Notes under the pieces: model-generated
What the model was told of the DNA's origin: nothing
The model's database searches: none
The model's input: only the letters and a program-made list of their open reading frames with translations
Part shown: in pieces, positions 24,510-33,502 of the stretch
Position numbering within the stretch: the stretch's first letter is position 1
Layout: the number at the start of each line of letters is the position of its first letter
Made by a program: the position numbers and the translations under genes
NCBI GenBank assembly: GCA_913052485.1
Contig: CAJXDN010000011.1
Location: 1-40,578 of the forward strand
Length of the DNA stretch: 40,578 nucleotides
Reading direction: 5' to 3'
Source of the DNA: an uncultured Flammeovirgaceae bacterium
GTDB lineage: Bacteria > Bacteroidota > Bacteroidia > Cytophagales > MED-G16

Positions 24510-25460
24510 TTAATAGAAAAACCTAGGTGTCCTAACTGGTTTTTTACGTTGAGGAGTTGGAAGATCGTATCTTACAATTAGCTCATGTGAGATCGGAGCT
24601 TTAGCGTCAACGTTATGAACAACGTAATCGAAAGAGTACCCCACAAACAACTTATTTTTTTTCAAAAAATGATATCCTAAAAACCCCACAATTGCTTCAT
24701 CATATCTGTATGAGGCGCCTATACTCATATTGTTCTTATAGGTTGCTAAAGCACTTAAATCAAAAGTGAAAGATTTTAAATCTGACCTTATTAGTAGATA
24801 AGGCTCAATATTTAAATCTCTATCAACCTCTAGTAAATATTTACCTAAAAAAGAAAAATTAACATTGTCTGTATTTTTTAAATCATCTATTCCAAAGCTG
24901 AATGAGGGTTGGGTCAAATTTTTTACTGAAAGACTAAGTAATAATTTTTCATTAAAATATGAAAAACCAAGACCTAGATCTGGTTTAGACTGTGTCTCCT
25001 TTCCTCCAATATTAAAAGGGTCGGAAGGGTTTACAAAAACCAATGAACTAAAATTTAAAGTTGTACTCTTGAAAGAAGGTGAAACACCAAAACTTATAAA
25101 AGAATTGTTAACCTTTCTAGTAATACTTAGGTAGGGAGATAAGTTAAAAACTTCTTTTGGCCCTAGGTTATCCGTGATTACATTCACACCAAATGAGAGA
25201 GATTTCTCTCTATTCTTAAGGTTTAATGATAATATACCAGTATTAGGAGACTCTGATGAGAGTGATAAATTTGTAGGGCTATAATTAGACCATTGATTCC
25301 TGTATACTAAAACAACATTATTATTATCATAAAGTGATGACAGACTTGAGTTGATGATTGAGGGATTTACAAGGTAAGTACTGAAATAAGGATCTTGCTG
25401 AGCTAATAATTTGAAATTAATAAACAAAATGGTAAATAATATTCCAAAAAGCTTATTCAT
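24510..25460 (-). CDS. porP: T9SS outer-membrane protein PorP/SprF family
   Basis: A 316-residue protein. The signal peptide (MNKLFGILFTILFINFKLLAQ) is followed by QDPYFSTYLVNPSIINSSLSSLYDNNNVVLVYRNQW, matching the PorP/SprF start (QDPxFTxYxxNPxxxNPAYAG...RxQW). The remainder is alternating beta-strand sequence ending VGYSFDYVV...HELIVRYDLP, consistent with a beta-barrel. SprF-type proteins handle surface-exposed T9SS substrates. The NPAYAG box is degenerate. It is preceded immediately by hemD (TAAATG, no spacer) and followed by gldK, the usual porP-K-L-M-N order. Confidence 0.9.
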   Translation of the reverse strand: MNKLFGILFTILFINFKLLAQQDPYFSTYLVNPSIINSSLSSLYDNNNVVLVYRNQWSNYSPTNLSLSSESPNTGILSLNLKNREKSLSFGVNVITDNLGPKEVFNLSPYLSITRKVNNSFISFGVSPSFKSTTLNFSSLVFVNPSDPFNIGGKETQSKPDLGLGFSYFNEKLLLSLSVKNLTQPSFSFGIDDLKNTDNVNFSFLGKYLLEVDRDLNIEPYLLIRSDLKSFTFDLSALATYKNNMSIGASYRYDEAIVGFLGYHFLKKNKLFVGYSFDYVVHNVDAKAPISHELIVRYDLPTPQRKKPVRTPRFFY

Positions 25461-26255
25461 TTACTTAATGTTATTAGCCTGCTTAATATACAACTCAATA
25501 GCTCTTGTCATTGATGGCACATCCTTCATGGGCGCTTTTATGTCTAACTTGAGATTATTCTCCTTTATGGCATTTGCAGTATTTCTACCAAAACCAGCGA
25601 TCCTAGTTTCATTCTGTTCAAAATCAGGGAAATTTTTTACAAGTGAATCAATTCCGTAAGGTGTGTAAAAAACTAAAATATCATAAAAAACCTTCTTTAG
25701 CTTTTTCAAATCACTTGGTACAGTGTTATAAATTATAGCCTCGGAATAAGTACAATTATTTTCTTTTAAAAAATCTGAAATTGTATCTCTTGTTATGTTT
25801 GAGCAAGGAAACAGATATTTTTCATCAGGAAATTTTACCATTGTATCTTTCATTACATCTAGTAACTCTGCAATAGTTCTTTCTCCAGTAAATATTTTTC
25901 TCTTCCTTATGACAATATATTTCTGAAGATAATTTGCAGTCTGTTCAGATATACAAAAATATTTCATATCAGTTGGAACAGTTACGTTCATCCCCTCTGC
26001 AATTCTAAAGAAGTGATCAACAGCATTTCTACTCGTAAATATTATTGCAGTATGATTTAATAAATTAATTTTCTGCTTCCTAAACTCTTTGATAGAAACA
26101 GGGTCAATCTTAATAAATGGCTTAAAATCAACCTTTAAATCATATTTTGCGGCTAATCTGTGGAAGGGAGAGTTTTTATCTTTAGGTTCCGGTTGTGATA
26201 CCAAAATAGATTTGACAGGATTAAGTCTTTTTTTATCATATTTTATTTCACTCAT
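25461..26255 (-). CDS. hemD: Uroporphyrinogen-III synthase
   Basis: A 264-residue two-domain protein. Recognisable stretches are VKSILVSQPEPKDKNSPFHRLAAKYDLKVDFKPFI, HTAIIFTSRNAVDHFFRIAE, FCISEQTANYLQKYIVIRKRKIFTG and DILVFYTPYGIDSLVKNFP with RIAGFGRNTANAIKENNL. HemD closes hydroxymethylbilane to uroporphyrinogen III in haem synthesis. This is the divergent Bacteroidota type. It is preceded by DUF4271 (35-nt gap) and its stop directly touches the porP ATG, so haem synthesis and T9SS genes may share a transcript. Confidence 0.9.
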   Translation of the reverse strand: MSEIKYDKKRLNPVKSILVSQPEPKDKNSPFHRLAAKYDLKVDFKPFIKIDPVSIKEFRKQKINLLNHTAIIFTSRNAVDHFFRIAEGMNVTVPTDMKYFCISEQTANYLQKYIVIRKRKIFTGERTIAELLDVMKDTMVKFPDEKYLFPCSNITRDTISDFLKENNCTYSEAIIYNTVPSDLKKLKKVFYDILVFYTPYGIDSLVKNFPDFEQNETRIAGFGRNTANAIKENNLKLDIKAPMKDVPSMTRAIELYIKQANNIK

Positions 26256-26290
26256 AAAGGAAATTTAGTTGTAAAGTTAAATAATTGAAA

Positions 26291-27037
26291 TCAAAATAGA
26301 CCAATTAAATATTTAAAGAAATCAATCAATAATAAATTATCATATAATAGTAGAGATGGAATTAAGTCAGCAATTATAATTAGGTAGATTATTTTTGAGC
26401 TACTATCTATAGATATTTTTTTAAAATATGAATATAAAATAATTGGTCTAACAAAGATTATTATAAGTTTTAAGACATTTAAGAAACTAAAAGCAAAAGT
26501 AAATGAGGTAAATTCATACACTACAAATGAGATAAAAACATTTATCAGGCTTAAGATGATTGTCAGTCTGAGGAAATTCAAAATAAAAATTTTTTTTATT
26601 TTTTGAGATAGGCTTATGAATTTAAGAGTGATCTGAATAATAATTATTCTTAATATGATAAGACCTAAAAGCGGAAATGTAAATAATAACCACTTTTGAA
26701 ATATATTAAATTCTTCAGCTGAATCAATTACTATATAATTAGCGTCCTCAAAAACAAAAACAGAGAAGAAAGATATTATTATTGAGTAAAGTAAAATTGG
26801 GATAGTATTACCAAATGAAATCAGGTCACTCCTAAAAAAGAAATCTTCTTGATTTCCAAGGTAAAAAATATTTTTAAGACTAAAATATTTTTTGAAGAAT
26901 AAAGGATAATTAAGTTTATAAAATGTTATAACTAGAGATATTATAAAAAAAGATAGTAGGATTGAGTTATAATCATAGAATGACTTTTCATAAATTTTGA
27001 TCAATAAATATATAAAGTGGCTGGTATCTATATTCAT
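26291..27037 (-). CDS. DUF4271 membrane protein
   Basis: About 248 residues with several membrane helices (e.g. SILLSFFIISLVITFY, IPILLYSIIISFFSVFVF, WLLFTFPLLGLIILRIIII, LTIILSLINVFISFVVYEF, FLNVLKLIIIFVRPIIL). A charged loop YFSLKNIFYLGNQEDFFFRSDLISFGN follows helix 1, as in DUF4271 proteins of Bacteroidota, which often precede hemD. Function is unknown. ATG at 27037 is used here; it overlaps the divergent hemW start by 21 nt. A TTG at 27004 would avoid the overlap, and a further upstream start at 27079 looks too deep in hemW. Confidence 0.75.
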   Translation of the reverse strand: MNIDTSHFIYLLIKIYEKSFYDYNSILLSFFIISLVITFYKLNYPLFFKKYFSLKNIFYLGNQEDFFFRSDLISFGNTIPILLYSIIISFFSVFVFEDANYIVIDSAEEFNIFQKWLLFTFPLLGLIILRIIIIQITLKFISLSQKIKKIFILNFLRLTIILSLINVFISFVVYEFTSFTFAFSFLNVLKLIIIFVRPIILYSYFKKISIDSSSKIIYLIIIADLIPSLLLYDNLLLIDFFKYLIGLF

Positions 27038-28135
27038 ATTCCCTTCTGTAAAAAAGCTTGTCATTATTGTAATTTTCATTTCAGCACATTAGATAATCAT
27101 GACGAGTTAATTAATACAATTATCCAAGAAATTGAATTCAATCAAAAAAAATTTAATAAAAAAAATATATCCACAATCTATTTTGGGGGTGGTACTCCGT
27201 CTATATTAGAAGATATCTATTTAGAAAAAATCATTAAAAAATTATTTCTAAAATTTAAAGTAAACAAAAAATGTGAAATAACTCTTGAAGCTAACCCTGA
27301 TGATATATCAACAAAAAAATTAAAAAATTGGAAGAAGATAGGGATAAATAGGATTAGCCTTGGTGTTCAGTCTTTTGATGATAAAATTCTAAAAAAATTA
27401 AACAGAATACATAATCGTAAAAAAGCAATGAAATCAATAGAATTAATTAAAAAACATTTTATTAACTATTCGGTTGATTTAATGTTTGGCACCCCTAATT
27501 CATCAACAAAAACTGTTTCTGAAGATTTGAATACCATATCTTTATTTAATCCGCCTCATATTTCTATATATAATATGACAGTAGAGAGACATACTGTTTT
27601 TTACAACCTGTTAAAAAAAAATATATTGTCTTTACCAAAAGAAAATATAGTATTAAAACAATATGATATAATACTTAAAAAACTAAGAGGATTGGGGTAT
27701 GAAAATTATGAAATATCAAACTTTGCCCTTAAAGGGTTTCATTCTCTCCATAATTCAAATTACTGGGCTAATGAGGAATACATAGGCTTTGGACCAAGTG
27801 CCCACACTTACGATAAAAAATTTAGATATTGGAATACTAGTAAAGACAAAGAATACATTGATTTAGTAGGTAAGAGAAAGAAGTATTTTGAGAAGGAAAG
27901 GTTAACTATCAAACAAAAAATAAACGAATACATAATAACAAGAATAAGAACAAAAGATGGCCTAGATAATAATTACCTGAGTCAAAAGTTTAATATCAAT
28001 TTTTTTGAAGAAAAAAATAGTGAAATAACGAAGTTATTGGAAGAGAAGTTAGTTAAGAAAAATAATATAAAATTAAATCTGACAGATAAGGGAAAAAAAC
28101 TATCTGATTTTATTACTGAAAAAATTATGTATTAG
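27017..28135 (+). CDS. hemW: HemW-type radical SAM protein
   Basis: A 372-residue protein. The radical-SAM cluster motif is C11-x3-C15-x2-C18 in HIPFCKKACHYCNFHF. GGGTPS binds SAM, ITLEANPDD and RISLGVQSFDDKILKKLNRIH follow, and VDLMFGTPNSS and YEISNFA are HemW-typical. A short C-terminal HemN_C-like domain ends the protein. HemW is thought to deliver haem rather than act as coproporphyrinogen oxidase. The start is a GTG at 27017. The gene is divergent from DUF4271/hemD and its end overlaps uvrA by 11 nt. Confidence 0.93.
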   Translation: MAGIYIHIPFCKKACHYCNFHFSTLDNHDELINTIIQEIEFNQKKFNKKNISTIYFGGGTPSILEDIYLEKIIKKLFLKFKVNKKCEITLEANPDDISTKKLKNWKKIGINRISLGVQSFDDKILKKLNRIHNRKKAMKSIELIKKHFINYSVDLMFGTPNSSTKTVSEDLNTISLFNPPHISIYNMTVERHTVFYNLLKKNILSLPKENIVLKQYDIILKKLRGLGYENYEISNFALKGFHSLHNSNYWANEEYIGFGPSAHTYDKKFRYWNTSKDKEYIDLVGKRKKYFEKERLTIKQKINEYIITRIRTKDGLDNNYLSQKFNINFFEEKNSEITKLLEEKLVKKNNIKLNLTDKGKKLSDFITEKIMY

Positions 28136-30938
28136 ACAACTCTTTTTTTAGATGGTATCCTGTGTGACTTTCTTTGCACTCCATAATTTTTTCTGGATTT
28201 CCTTGTATAATAATTTTTCCACCCTTATCTCCACCCTCTGGGCCTAAGTCAATTATATAATCAGAACATTTTATCACATCCATATTATGCTCAATTATTA
28301 GAACCGTATTCCCCCTATCAACTAAGCTATTAATCACAAGCATTAGATTCTGAATATCAAAAAAATGTAATCCAGTAGTTGGCTCATCTAAAATGAATAA
28401 TGTATTTCCTGTATCTTTTTTATATAACTCAGATGCTAATTTTACTCGCTGAGCCTCACCACCAGATAACATTGTTGATGGTTGGCCTAAACCTATATAA
28501 CCGAGACCGACTTCATTTAAAGCCTTAAGCTTATTTGAAATTTTAGGTTGTTTACTAAAAAAATCCACAGCATCTGATACTGTCATGTCTAATACATCAG
28601 AGATAGATTTACCTCTATATCGAACCTCAAGGGTATCCCTATTATATCTTTTACCATAACAAGTTTCACAGTTAACAAAAACATTAGGTAGGAAGTCCAT
28701 TTCAACAAGTCTAACCCCAGCTCCTCTACAGGTCTCACATCTACCCCCTTTGACGTTAAAAGAAAAGGCACCTTGTTTCAAACCCCTTATTTTTGACTCT
28801 GTCAGAGATGAGAAAAGATTCCTTATGTCTGTAAACACACCCGTGTATGTTGCTGGATTAGACCTAGGAGTTCTACCAATAGGAGACTGATCAACTTCGA
28901 TTAGTTTATTAATATTTTCTACCCCCTCAATTTTTTTAAATGGCAGAGATTCTTTCTTTGATTTATACAGTTGTCTCTTGAGGTGAGATGCCAAAGTTCC
29001 ATGTATCAATGAAGACTTACCACTCCCTGAAACCCCTGTTACAGATACCATGCACCCAAGGGGTAATGATAAGTTAACATCCAACAAATTATTTCCAGAT
29101 GCACCATACAATTTTAAAAAATTACCATTCCCTAATCTTCGTTTATCAGGAATGGAAATATCAATCAGCCTTGATAAATACTTTGAAGTTAGAGACTTGT
29201 TCTTCATAAAATTTTTAGGATTTCCCTGAGCTACTACATAGCCACCACCAGAACCTGGACCAGGACCGATATCGATTATGTTATCTGCGCTCTCCATCAT
29301 GTCTCTATCATGCTCTACTACTATTACTGTATTTCCTAAATCTCTCAACTCCTTAAGTGAGTCAATCAATTTATTATTATCTCTTTGATGAAGACCAATA
29401 CTCGGCTCGTCCAAAATGTATAAGACACCAACTAGCTTGGTCCCAATTTGTGTTGCCAACCTTATTCTCTGAGCCTCACCGCCAGATAAAGTTCTTAACG
29501 GCCTTTCTAAACTTAAATATTCCAGGCCTAGGTTATACATCAAATCAACTCTCTGCCTAATTTCTTTTATTATTGGCTCCGCAATTACTTTTTGGTTACC
29601 ATCAAGGTTTTTATTTATTGAAAGGACCCAACTTCTTAGTTTTTTAATGTCCATTGAATTGAGTTCAGCAATTGAGGTATTATTAATTTTAAAATATAAA
29701 GACTCCCTTTTCAGTCTATTTCCTGAACATACTGAACATGGGGATTTAGTAATAAAATCATCCATAAAGTCCTTAGATTTCCCGGATCTAAACCTTATTG
29801 TTTTCTTAATAAAACCAGAAACTCCATTATATGAAGTATGCCATAATGTCCCAGGGTACTTGGTAGATTCTACTGCCACGTCAATATTTTCTCCAAATAA
29901 AATATCATCTAATATATCCTCTGGTATATTTTTTATAGGTATAGAGATATCTAACTTATTTTGTTTTAGGATTGCATCAATTTTTTTAAATACCCACATG
30001 TCCCGGTATGGGCCAAGTGGTGCTATTCCACCTCGACTGATACTTAAATTTTCATCTTCAATTATTTTTTCTTTCAATATCTTATCTTCGATACCTAGTC
30101 CTTTACATGATGAGCACCAACCATATGGTGAGTTAAATGAAAAACTATTAGGAGACGGCTCCTCATAAGAAATACCAGAGATAGGATCAACTAAACTTTT
30201 TGAGTAAAATTTTGAGTTATCAGATTCATCAATGACATATAGGGTTCCATCTCCGCTCTTAATCGCGATATCAACAGAGTTGGCAAGTCTATTTAAATTA
30301 TTGTCATCTAACAATAACTTATCCACTACAATCTCAATATCGTGAATGACGTACCTGTCAAGTTGCATATTCTTTTTAATTTCTAATATCTCACCATCTA
30401 CTCTAACATTGGAGAATCCTTTCTTCCTAATCTGAACAAAAAGCTCTTTATAGTGACCTTTTCTTCCTTTAATGACAGGTGCAGCTATAATCACTTTTTT
30501 ATCAAAAAAATCTTTCTTGATATTTTCTATTATCTGTTCTTGATTTTGCTTGACCATTTTCTGGCCTGATTTATAAGAGTATGCGACAGAAGCCCTTGCA
30601 AAAAGTAAACGTAAGAAATCATATATTTCGGTTAAAGTGCCCACAGTTGATCTCGGATTTTTTGACGTTGTTTTCTGCTCTATAGAGATTACTGGGGATA
30701 GACCATTAATTTTATCGACGTCTGGCCTTTCTATATTTCCAATGAAGGATCTAGCATAAGCTGAGAAACTTTCCATATATCTTCTTTGACCTTCAGAGTA
30801 GATAGTATTAAATGCCAAAGAACTTTTTCCACTACCTGAGACACCGGTTATTACCACGAGATTATTCTTTTTAAATTCAAGATCAATGTTTTTTAAATTG
30901 TTCTCGCGAGCACCAAAAATTTCTATTTTATTACTCAT
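28125..30938 (-). CDS. uvrA: UvrABC excinuclease subunit A
   Basis: A 937-residue double ABC ATPase for DNA damage recognition. The first Walker A is GVSGSGKSSLAFNTIYSEGQ, followed by RRYMESFSAYARSF. UvrB-binding and insertion domains follow. Zinc-finger Cys pairs are visible in WCSSCKGLG, CSVCSGNRLKRE, and CETCRGAGV...CETCYGKRYN. Signatures RTLSGGEAQRIRLATQIG and TMLSGGEAQRVKLASELY and a second Walker A GVSGSGKSSLIHGT are present. All parts look intact. Its ATG overlaps the upstream epimerase stop by 4 nt. Confidence 0.98.
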   Translation of the reverse strand: MSNKIEIFGARENNLKNIDLEFKKNNLVVITGVSGSGKSSLAFNTIYSEGQRRYMESFSAYARSFIGNIERPDVDKINGLSPVISIEQKTTSKNPRSTVGTLTEIYDFLRLLFARASVAYSYKSGQKMVKQNQEQIIENIKKDFFDKKVIIAAPVIKGRKGHYKELFVQIRKKGFSNVRVDGEILEIKKNMQLDRYVIHDIEIVVDKLLLDDNNLNRLANSVDIAIKSGDGTLYVIDESDNSKFYSKSLVDPISGISYEEPSPNSFSFNSPYGWCSSCKGLGIEDKILKEKIIEDENLSISRGGIAPLGPYRDMWVFKKIDAILKQNKLDISIPIKNIPEDILDDILFGENIDVAVESTKYPGTLWHTSYNGVSGFIKKTIRFRSGKSKDFMDDFITKSPCSVCSGNRLKRESLYFKINNTSIAELNSMDIKKLRSWVLSINKNLDGNQKVIAEPIIKEIRQRVDLMYNLGLEYLSLERPLRTLSGGEAQRIRLATQIGTKLVGVLYILDEPSIGLHQRDNNKLIDSLKELRDLGNTVIVVEHDRDMMESADNIIDIGPGPGSGGGYVVAQGNPKNFMKNKSLTSKYLSRLIDISIPDKRRLGNGNFLKLYGASGNNLLDVNLSLPLGCMVSVTGVSGSGKSSLIHGTLASHLKRQLYKSKKESLPFKKIEGVENINKLIEVDQSPIGRTPRSNPATYTGVFTDIRNLFSSLTESKIRGLKQGAFSFNVKGGRCETCRGAGVRLVEMDFLPNVFVNCETCYGKRYNRDTLEVRYRGKSISDVLDMTVSDAVDFFSKQPKISNKLKALNEVGLGYIGLGQPSTMLSGGEAQRVKLASELYKKDTGNTLFILDEPTTGLHFFDIQNLMLVINSLVDRGNTVLIIEHNMDVIKCSDYIIDLGPEGGDKGGKIIIQGNPEKIMECKESHTGYHLKKELSNT

Positions 30939-31855
30939 AAATTATTTCTCTTATAAATTTCACCGAGAGCAACATCTAATGATGGAAATTTAAATTGGTA
31001 TTTAGCAGATAACTTTTTGGAAGAGACATTTAGTCCATTTAAAACTAGATTAGATTGCTCTCCAAAAATTAGTTTTATAACAAATGAGGGAGCCTTTACA
31101 AAATTTGGATATGAAAATCTCCCCAAAGTTTTAAGGAGGGATTTTGTAAACTCTGTATTGGTCACCCTTTCAGGCGCAACTACATTAAACTTTCCTGAAA
31201 AATTTGTATTCTCTACGGCTTTAATAATAACATCTACCATATCTTTTTCATGAATCCAGCTAATAATCTGTTTTCCAGACCCAATCGGAACGCCTAGAAA
31301 AAATTTAAATAATGGATATAGTTTTTTTAATACTCCTCCTCTTCTAGACAGAACGAGACCTATTCTTAATACAACTGTTCTGACACCTATTTTCTCGAAT
31401 TTTTCCATTTCCTTTTCCCAATTGATAACTACATTACTTAAGAAATTTTCACCAGGTGGATCCACCTCATTTTGTGGTTTAGATGTATTTTCTTGGTAAT
31501 ACCCTGTGGCGGATGCAGAGACAAATGATTCCGGAAGCTTTGATAGCTGTGAAACTTTACTTTGTAATAGCTTTAAAGAATTAACTCTACTCTCTAGAAT
31601 TTTTCTTTTATACCTACTTGTCCATCTGGAACCATCTATTGACTCACCGGCAAGATTAATAATTGAGTAAAGGTTTCTCACATGAGATATATCTAGCATA
31701 GAATTATCTGGATCCCATTGAATATATTTAATTCCATTTTTATCAGATATTTTTTTTCTAGTTAAAATATAAATTTGATATTCTGATTTATCAAGCTCTT
31801 TAATAAGCCTTGATCCTATTAATCCTGTTCCGCCTGTAATTAAAATAGATTTCAT
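30935..31855 (-). CDS. TIGR01777 family NAD(P)-dependent epimerase (YfcH-like)
   Basis: A 306-residue extended SDR. The N-terminal Rossmann motif is ITGGTGLIGSRLI. INLAGESIDGSRWTSRYKRKILESRVNS, SASATGYYQENTS, RIGLVLSRRGGVLKKLYPLFKFFLGVPIGSGKQIISWIHEKDMV and FNVVAPERVTNTEFTKSL are all signature stretches of the YfcH/TIGR01777 family. The catalytic Tyr is in ATGYY. The substrate is unknown. It is translationally coupled to uvrA by a 4-nt overlap and divergent from an exported hypothetical protein. Confidence 0.93.
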   Translation of the reverse strand: MKSILITGGTGLIGSRLIKELDKSEYQIYILTRKKISDKNGIKYIQWDPDNSMLDISHVRNLYSIINLAGESIDGSRWTSRYKRKILESRVNSLKLLQSKVSQLSKLPESFVSASATGYYQENTSKPQNEVDPPGENFLSNVVINWEKEMEKFEKIGVRTVVLRIGLVLSRRGGVLKKLYPLFKFFLGVPIGSGKQIISWIHEKDMVDVIIKAVENTNFSGKFNVVAPERVTNTEFTKSLLKTLGRFSYPNFVKAPSFVIKLIFGEQSNLVLNGLNVSSKKLSAKYQFKFPSLDVALGEIYKRNNL

Positions 31856-31858
31856 AAT

Positions 31859-31866
31859 ATTGCAAT
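31859..31866. repeat. Short palindrome upstream of the epimerase start
   Basis: ATTGCAAT is an 8-bp perfect palindrome 3 nt before the ATG at 31855. It is short and could be chance. Confidence 0.25.
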
Positions 31867-31871
31867 TAAAA

Positions 31872-31884
31872 CTAATACGTAGTT
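31872..31884 (-). promoter_or_regulatory. Motif AACTACGTATTAG upstream of the epimerase
   Basis: The minus strand reads AACTACGTATTAG, starting 29 nt before the ATG. It matches AACTACGTTGTAG before porW at 11 of 13 positions and nearly the same spacing. It may be a shared promoter or operator element. Confidence 0.3.
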
Positions 31885-31894
31885 AATCAAATTA

Positions 31895-32536
31895 ATGATG
31901 TCACAGATAAATATATTTATCTTATTATATCTAATAATAACTCCTTTCCTTGGCATATGTCAAGTAAATATTGACAGAGTGATACCAAAAAATGTAATCA
32001 GTGAGATAAAGAAATCAGATGCAATATTTAACGATAAAAGCCTTGAGTCCATTTACTTCTCAACAGTGATTCCAAAAAAAATAGTTACTGAGGAGCTGGA
32101 AATGCTTTATGAAGAGTTAGGTAATTTTGAGAAAGAAAAAAAAGTTTATAAGGCTACCATCCAGAGCAAAGGGGAGTTACTCTCACTTCTGACTGTTATA
32201 TCAAAAGATAAAAAACAGACATCAATATTTATTAGTGATAATAAAAAATTAGAGAATAAATCATCTATTGAAAATTTACAGGAGACATTTCAGAAGATTC
32301 TTAAGAGAAGGTTTTTAAACGATTATATTTTTATGCTTGAAAAAAGTATTAAGAAAATTGACAGGAAACAAAATAAAATTATAAGAAACAACCCGAATAA
32401 CTTGATGATGAATTCTGGCTTTTTTTATAAAATTTATCAGAATAACGAGTCCAAAAAAGTTGGCCTAAAATCATCTCTCGAGACTTTGTACGAAGAGCTT
32501 GAAAATATTAAAATTTTGTACAATTCGATAAAATAG
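31895..32536 (+). CDS. Exported hypothetical protein
   Basis: A 213-residue protein I do not recognise. A signal peptide covers ~1-23 (INIFILLYLIITPFLGICQ). The mature part is charged and mostly helical: Glu/Lys-rich segments such as LEMLYEELGNFEKEKKVYKAT, and LETLYEELENIKILYNSIK at the C-terminus, where the YEEL unit recurs. A Cys at 22 lies near the expected cleavage site, but the preceding residues do not form a good lipobox, so a soluble periplasmic protein is more likely. Two adjacent ATGs (31895, 31898) are possible starts. It stands alone, ending 1 nt before the moxR-like stop. Confidence 0.7.
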   Translation: MMSQINIFILLYLIITPFLGICQVNIDRVIPKNVISEIKKSDAIFNDKSLESIYFSTVIPKKIVTEELEMLYEELGNFEKEKKVYKATIQSKGELLSLLTVISKDKKQTSIFISDNKKLENKSSIENLQETFQKILKRRFLNDYIFMLEKSIKKIDRKQNKIIRNNPNNLMMNSGFFYKIYQNNESKKVGLKSSLETLYEELENIKILYNSIK

Positions 32537-32537
32537 C

Positions 32538-33500
32538 CTAAGAATTTATCTCTACCTTTTCCAGGATTTTTCTTATAATTGAGTCTGGCCTAATTCCCTC
32601 CGCTTCGGCCTCATAATTTAATATAATTCTATGATTCAACACATCATTTGCTATCTCTTTAATATCATCCGGCATCACGTAATCCCTATTCGAAAGGAAG
32701 GCGTTTGCCTTGGATGCTAGAGATAAATTAATGCTAGCTCTAGGTGATGCACCGAAAGAAATATAATTACTTAGATCATCAAGACCGACTGATGATGGGT
32801 CTCTTGTAGCGTTTACAAGTTCAATTATATATTTTTGGATTGACTCTGATATGGATACAGAATTTATCTCACCCTGAACTGAGTTTATATCTTTTTTACT
32901 AAGTACAGTTTTAACTGTATTTTTAAAATTTAAATCAGACATCCTCTGCATAATTTTTAGCTCCTCCTCCTTAGATGGATAAGATATATTTAATTTCATC
33001 ATAAATCTATCTCTCTGCGCCTCAGGTAATGGGTATGTTCCCTCCTGGTCAATTGGGTTCTGGGTTGCTAAAACGAGGAAAGGTAATTCCAACTTAAAAG
33101 ATTCTTCACCAATTGTAACTTGTTTCTCTTGCATAGACTCAAGGAGGGCAGATTGAACTTTAGCGGGAGATCTATTAATCTCATCGGCTAAAATAAGATT
33201 TGAAAAAATAGGTCCTTTCTTAACTTCAAAAGAAGATTTTTTTTGATTATAAATCATAGTTCCAATGACGTCTGAAGGTAGTAAATCGGGAGTGAACTGA
33301 ATCCTTTTGAAATTTAGTTTTAGAGCATTGGATAGGGTGTTTACCGTGAGGGTCTTTGCTAATCCAGGCACCCCCTCCAATAAAATGTGGCCTTGAGTAA
33401 AAAGACCCATTAGAAGTCTTTTAATCATGTAATCCTGACCGACAACAACTTTACTGACCTCATCTATAACCTTTTGTATTTTCAAGTAATTAGCACTCAT
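32538..33500 (-). CDS. MoxR-family AAA+ ATPase
   Basis: A 320-residue AAA+ protein. Walker A is GVPGLAKT (residues 43-50), within GHILLEGVPGLAKTLTVNTL. Walker B is LILADEINRSPAKVQSALLESMQEKQVTIG. Sensor 1 is VLATQNPIDQEGTYPLPEAQRDRFMMKL, and the C-terminal lid contains GASPRASINLSLASKANAFL. MoxR proteins act as chaperone-like ATPases with DUF58 and VWA partners. Here no DUF58, BatA/B or CoxE gene adjoins it, unlike the usual Bacteroidota bat operon. It is divergent from the ArsC-like gene. Confidence 0.95.
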   Translation of the reverse strand: MSANYLKIQKVIDEVSKVVVGQDYMIKRLLMGLFTQGHILLEGVPGLAKTLTVNTLSNALKLNFKRIQFTPDLLPSDVIGTMIYNQKKSSFEVKKGPIFSNLILADEINRSPAKVQSALLESMQEKQVTIGEESFKLELPFLVLATQNPIDQEGTYPLPEAQRDRFMMKLNISYPSKEEELKIMQRMSDLNFKNTVKTVLSKKDINSVQGEINSVSISESIQKYIIELVNATRDPSSVGLDDLSNYISFGASPRASINLSLASKANAFLSNRDYVMPDDIKEIANDVLNHRIILNYEAEAEGIRPDSIIRKILEKVEINS

Positions 33501-33502
33501 TT

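Noticed and set aside
29647-30168. A 173-codon open frame antisense to uvrA
   Set aside because: uvrA is clearly coding here, and the antisense product matches nothing recognisable; it is a shadow of uvrA codon use.
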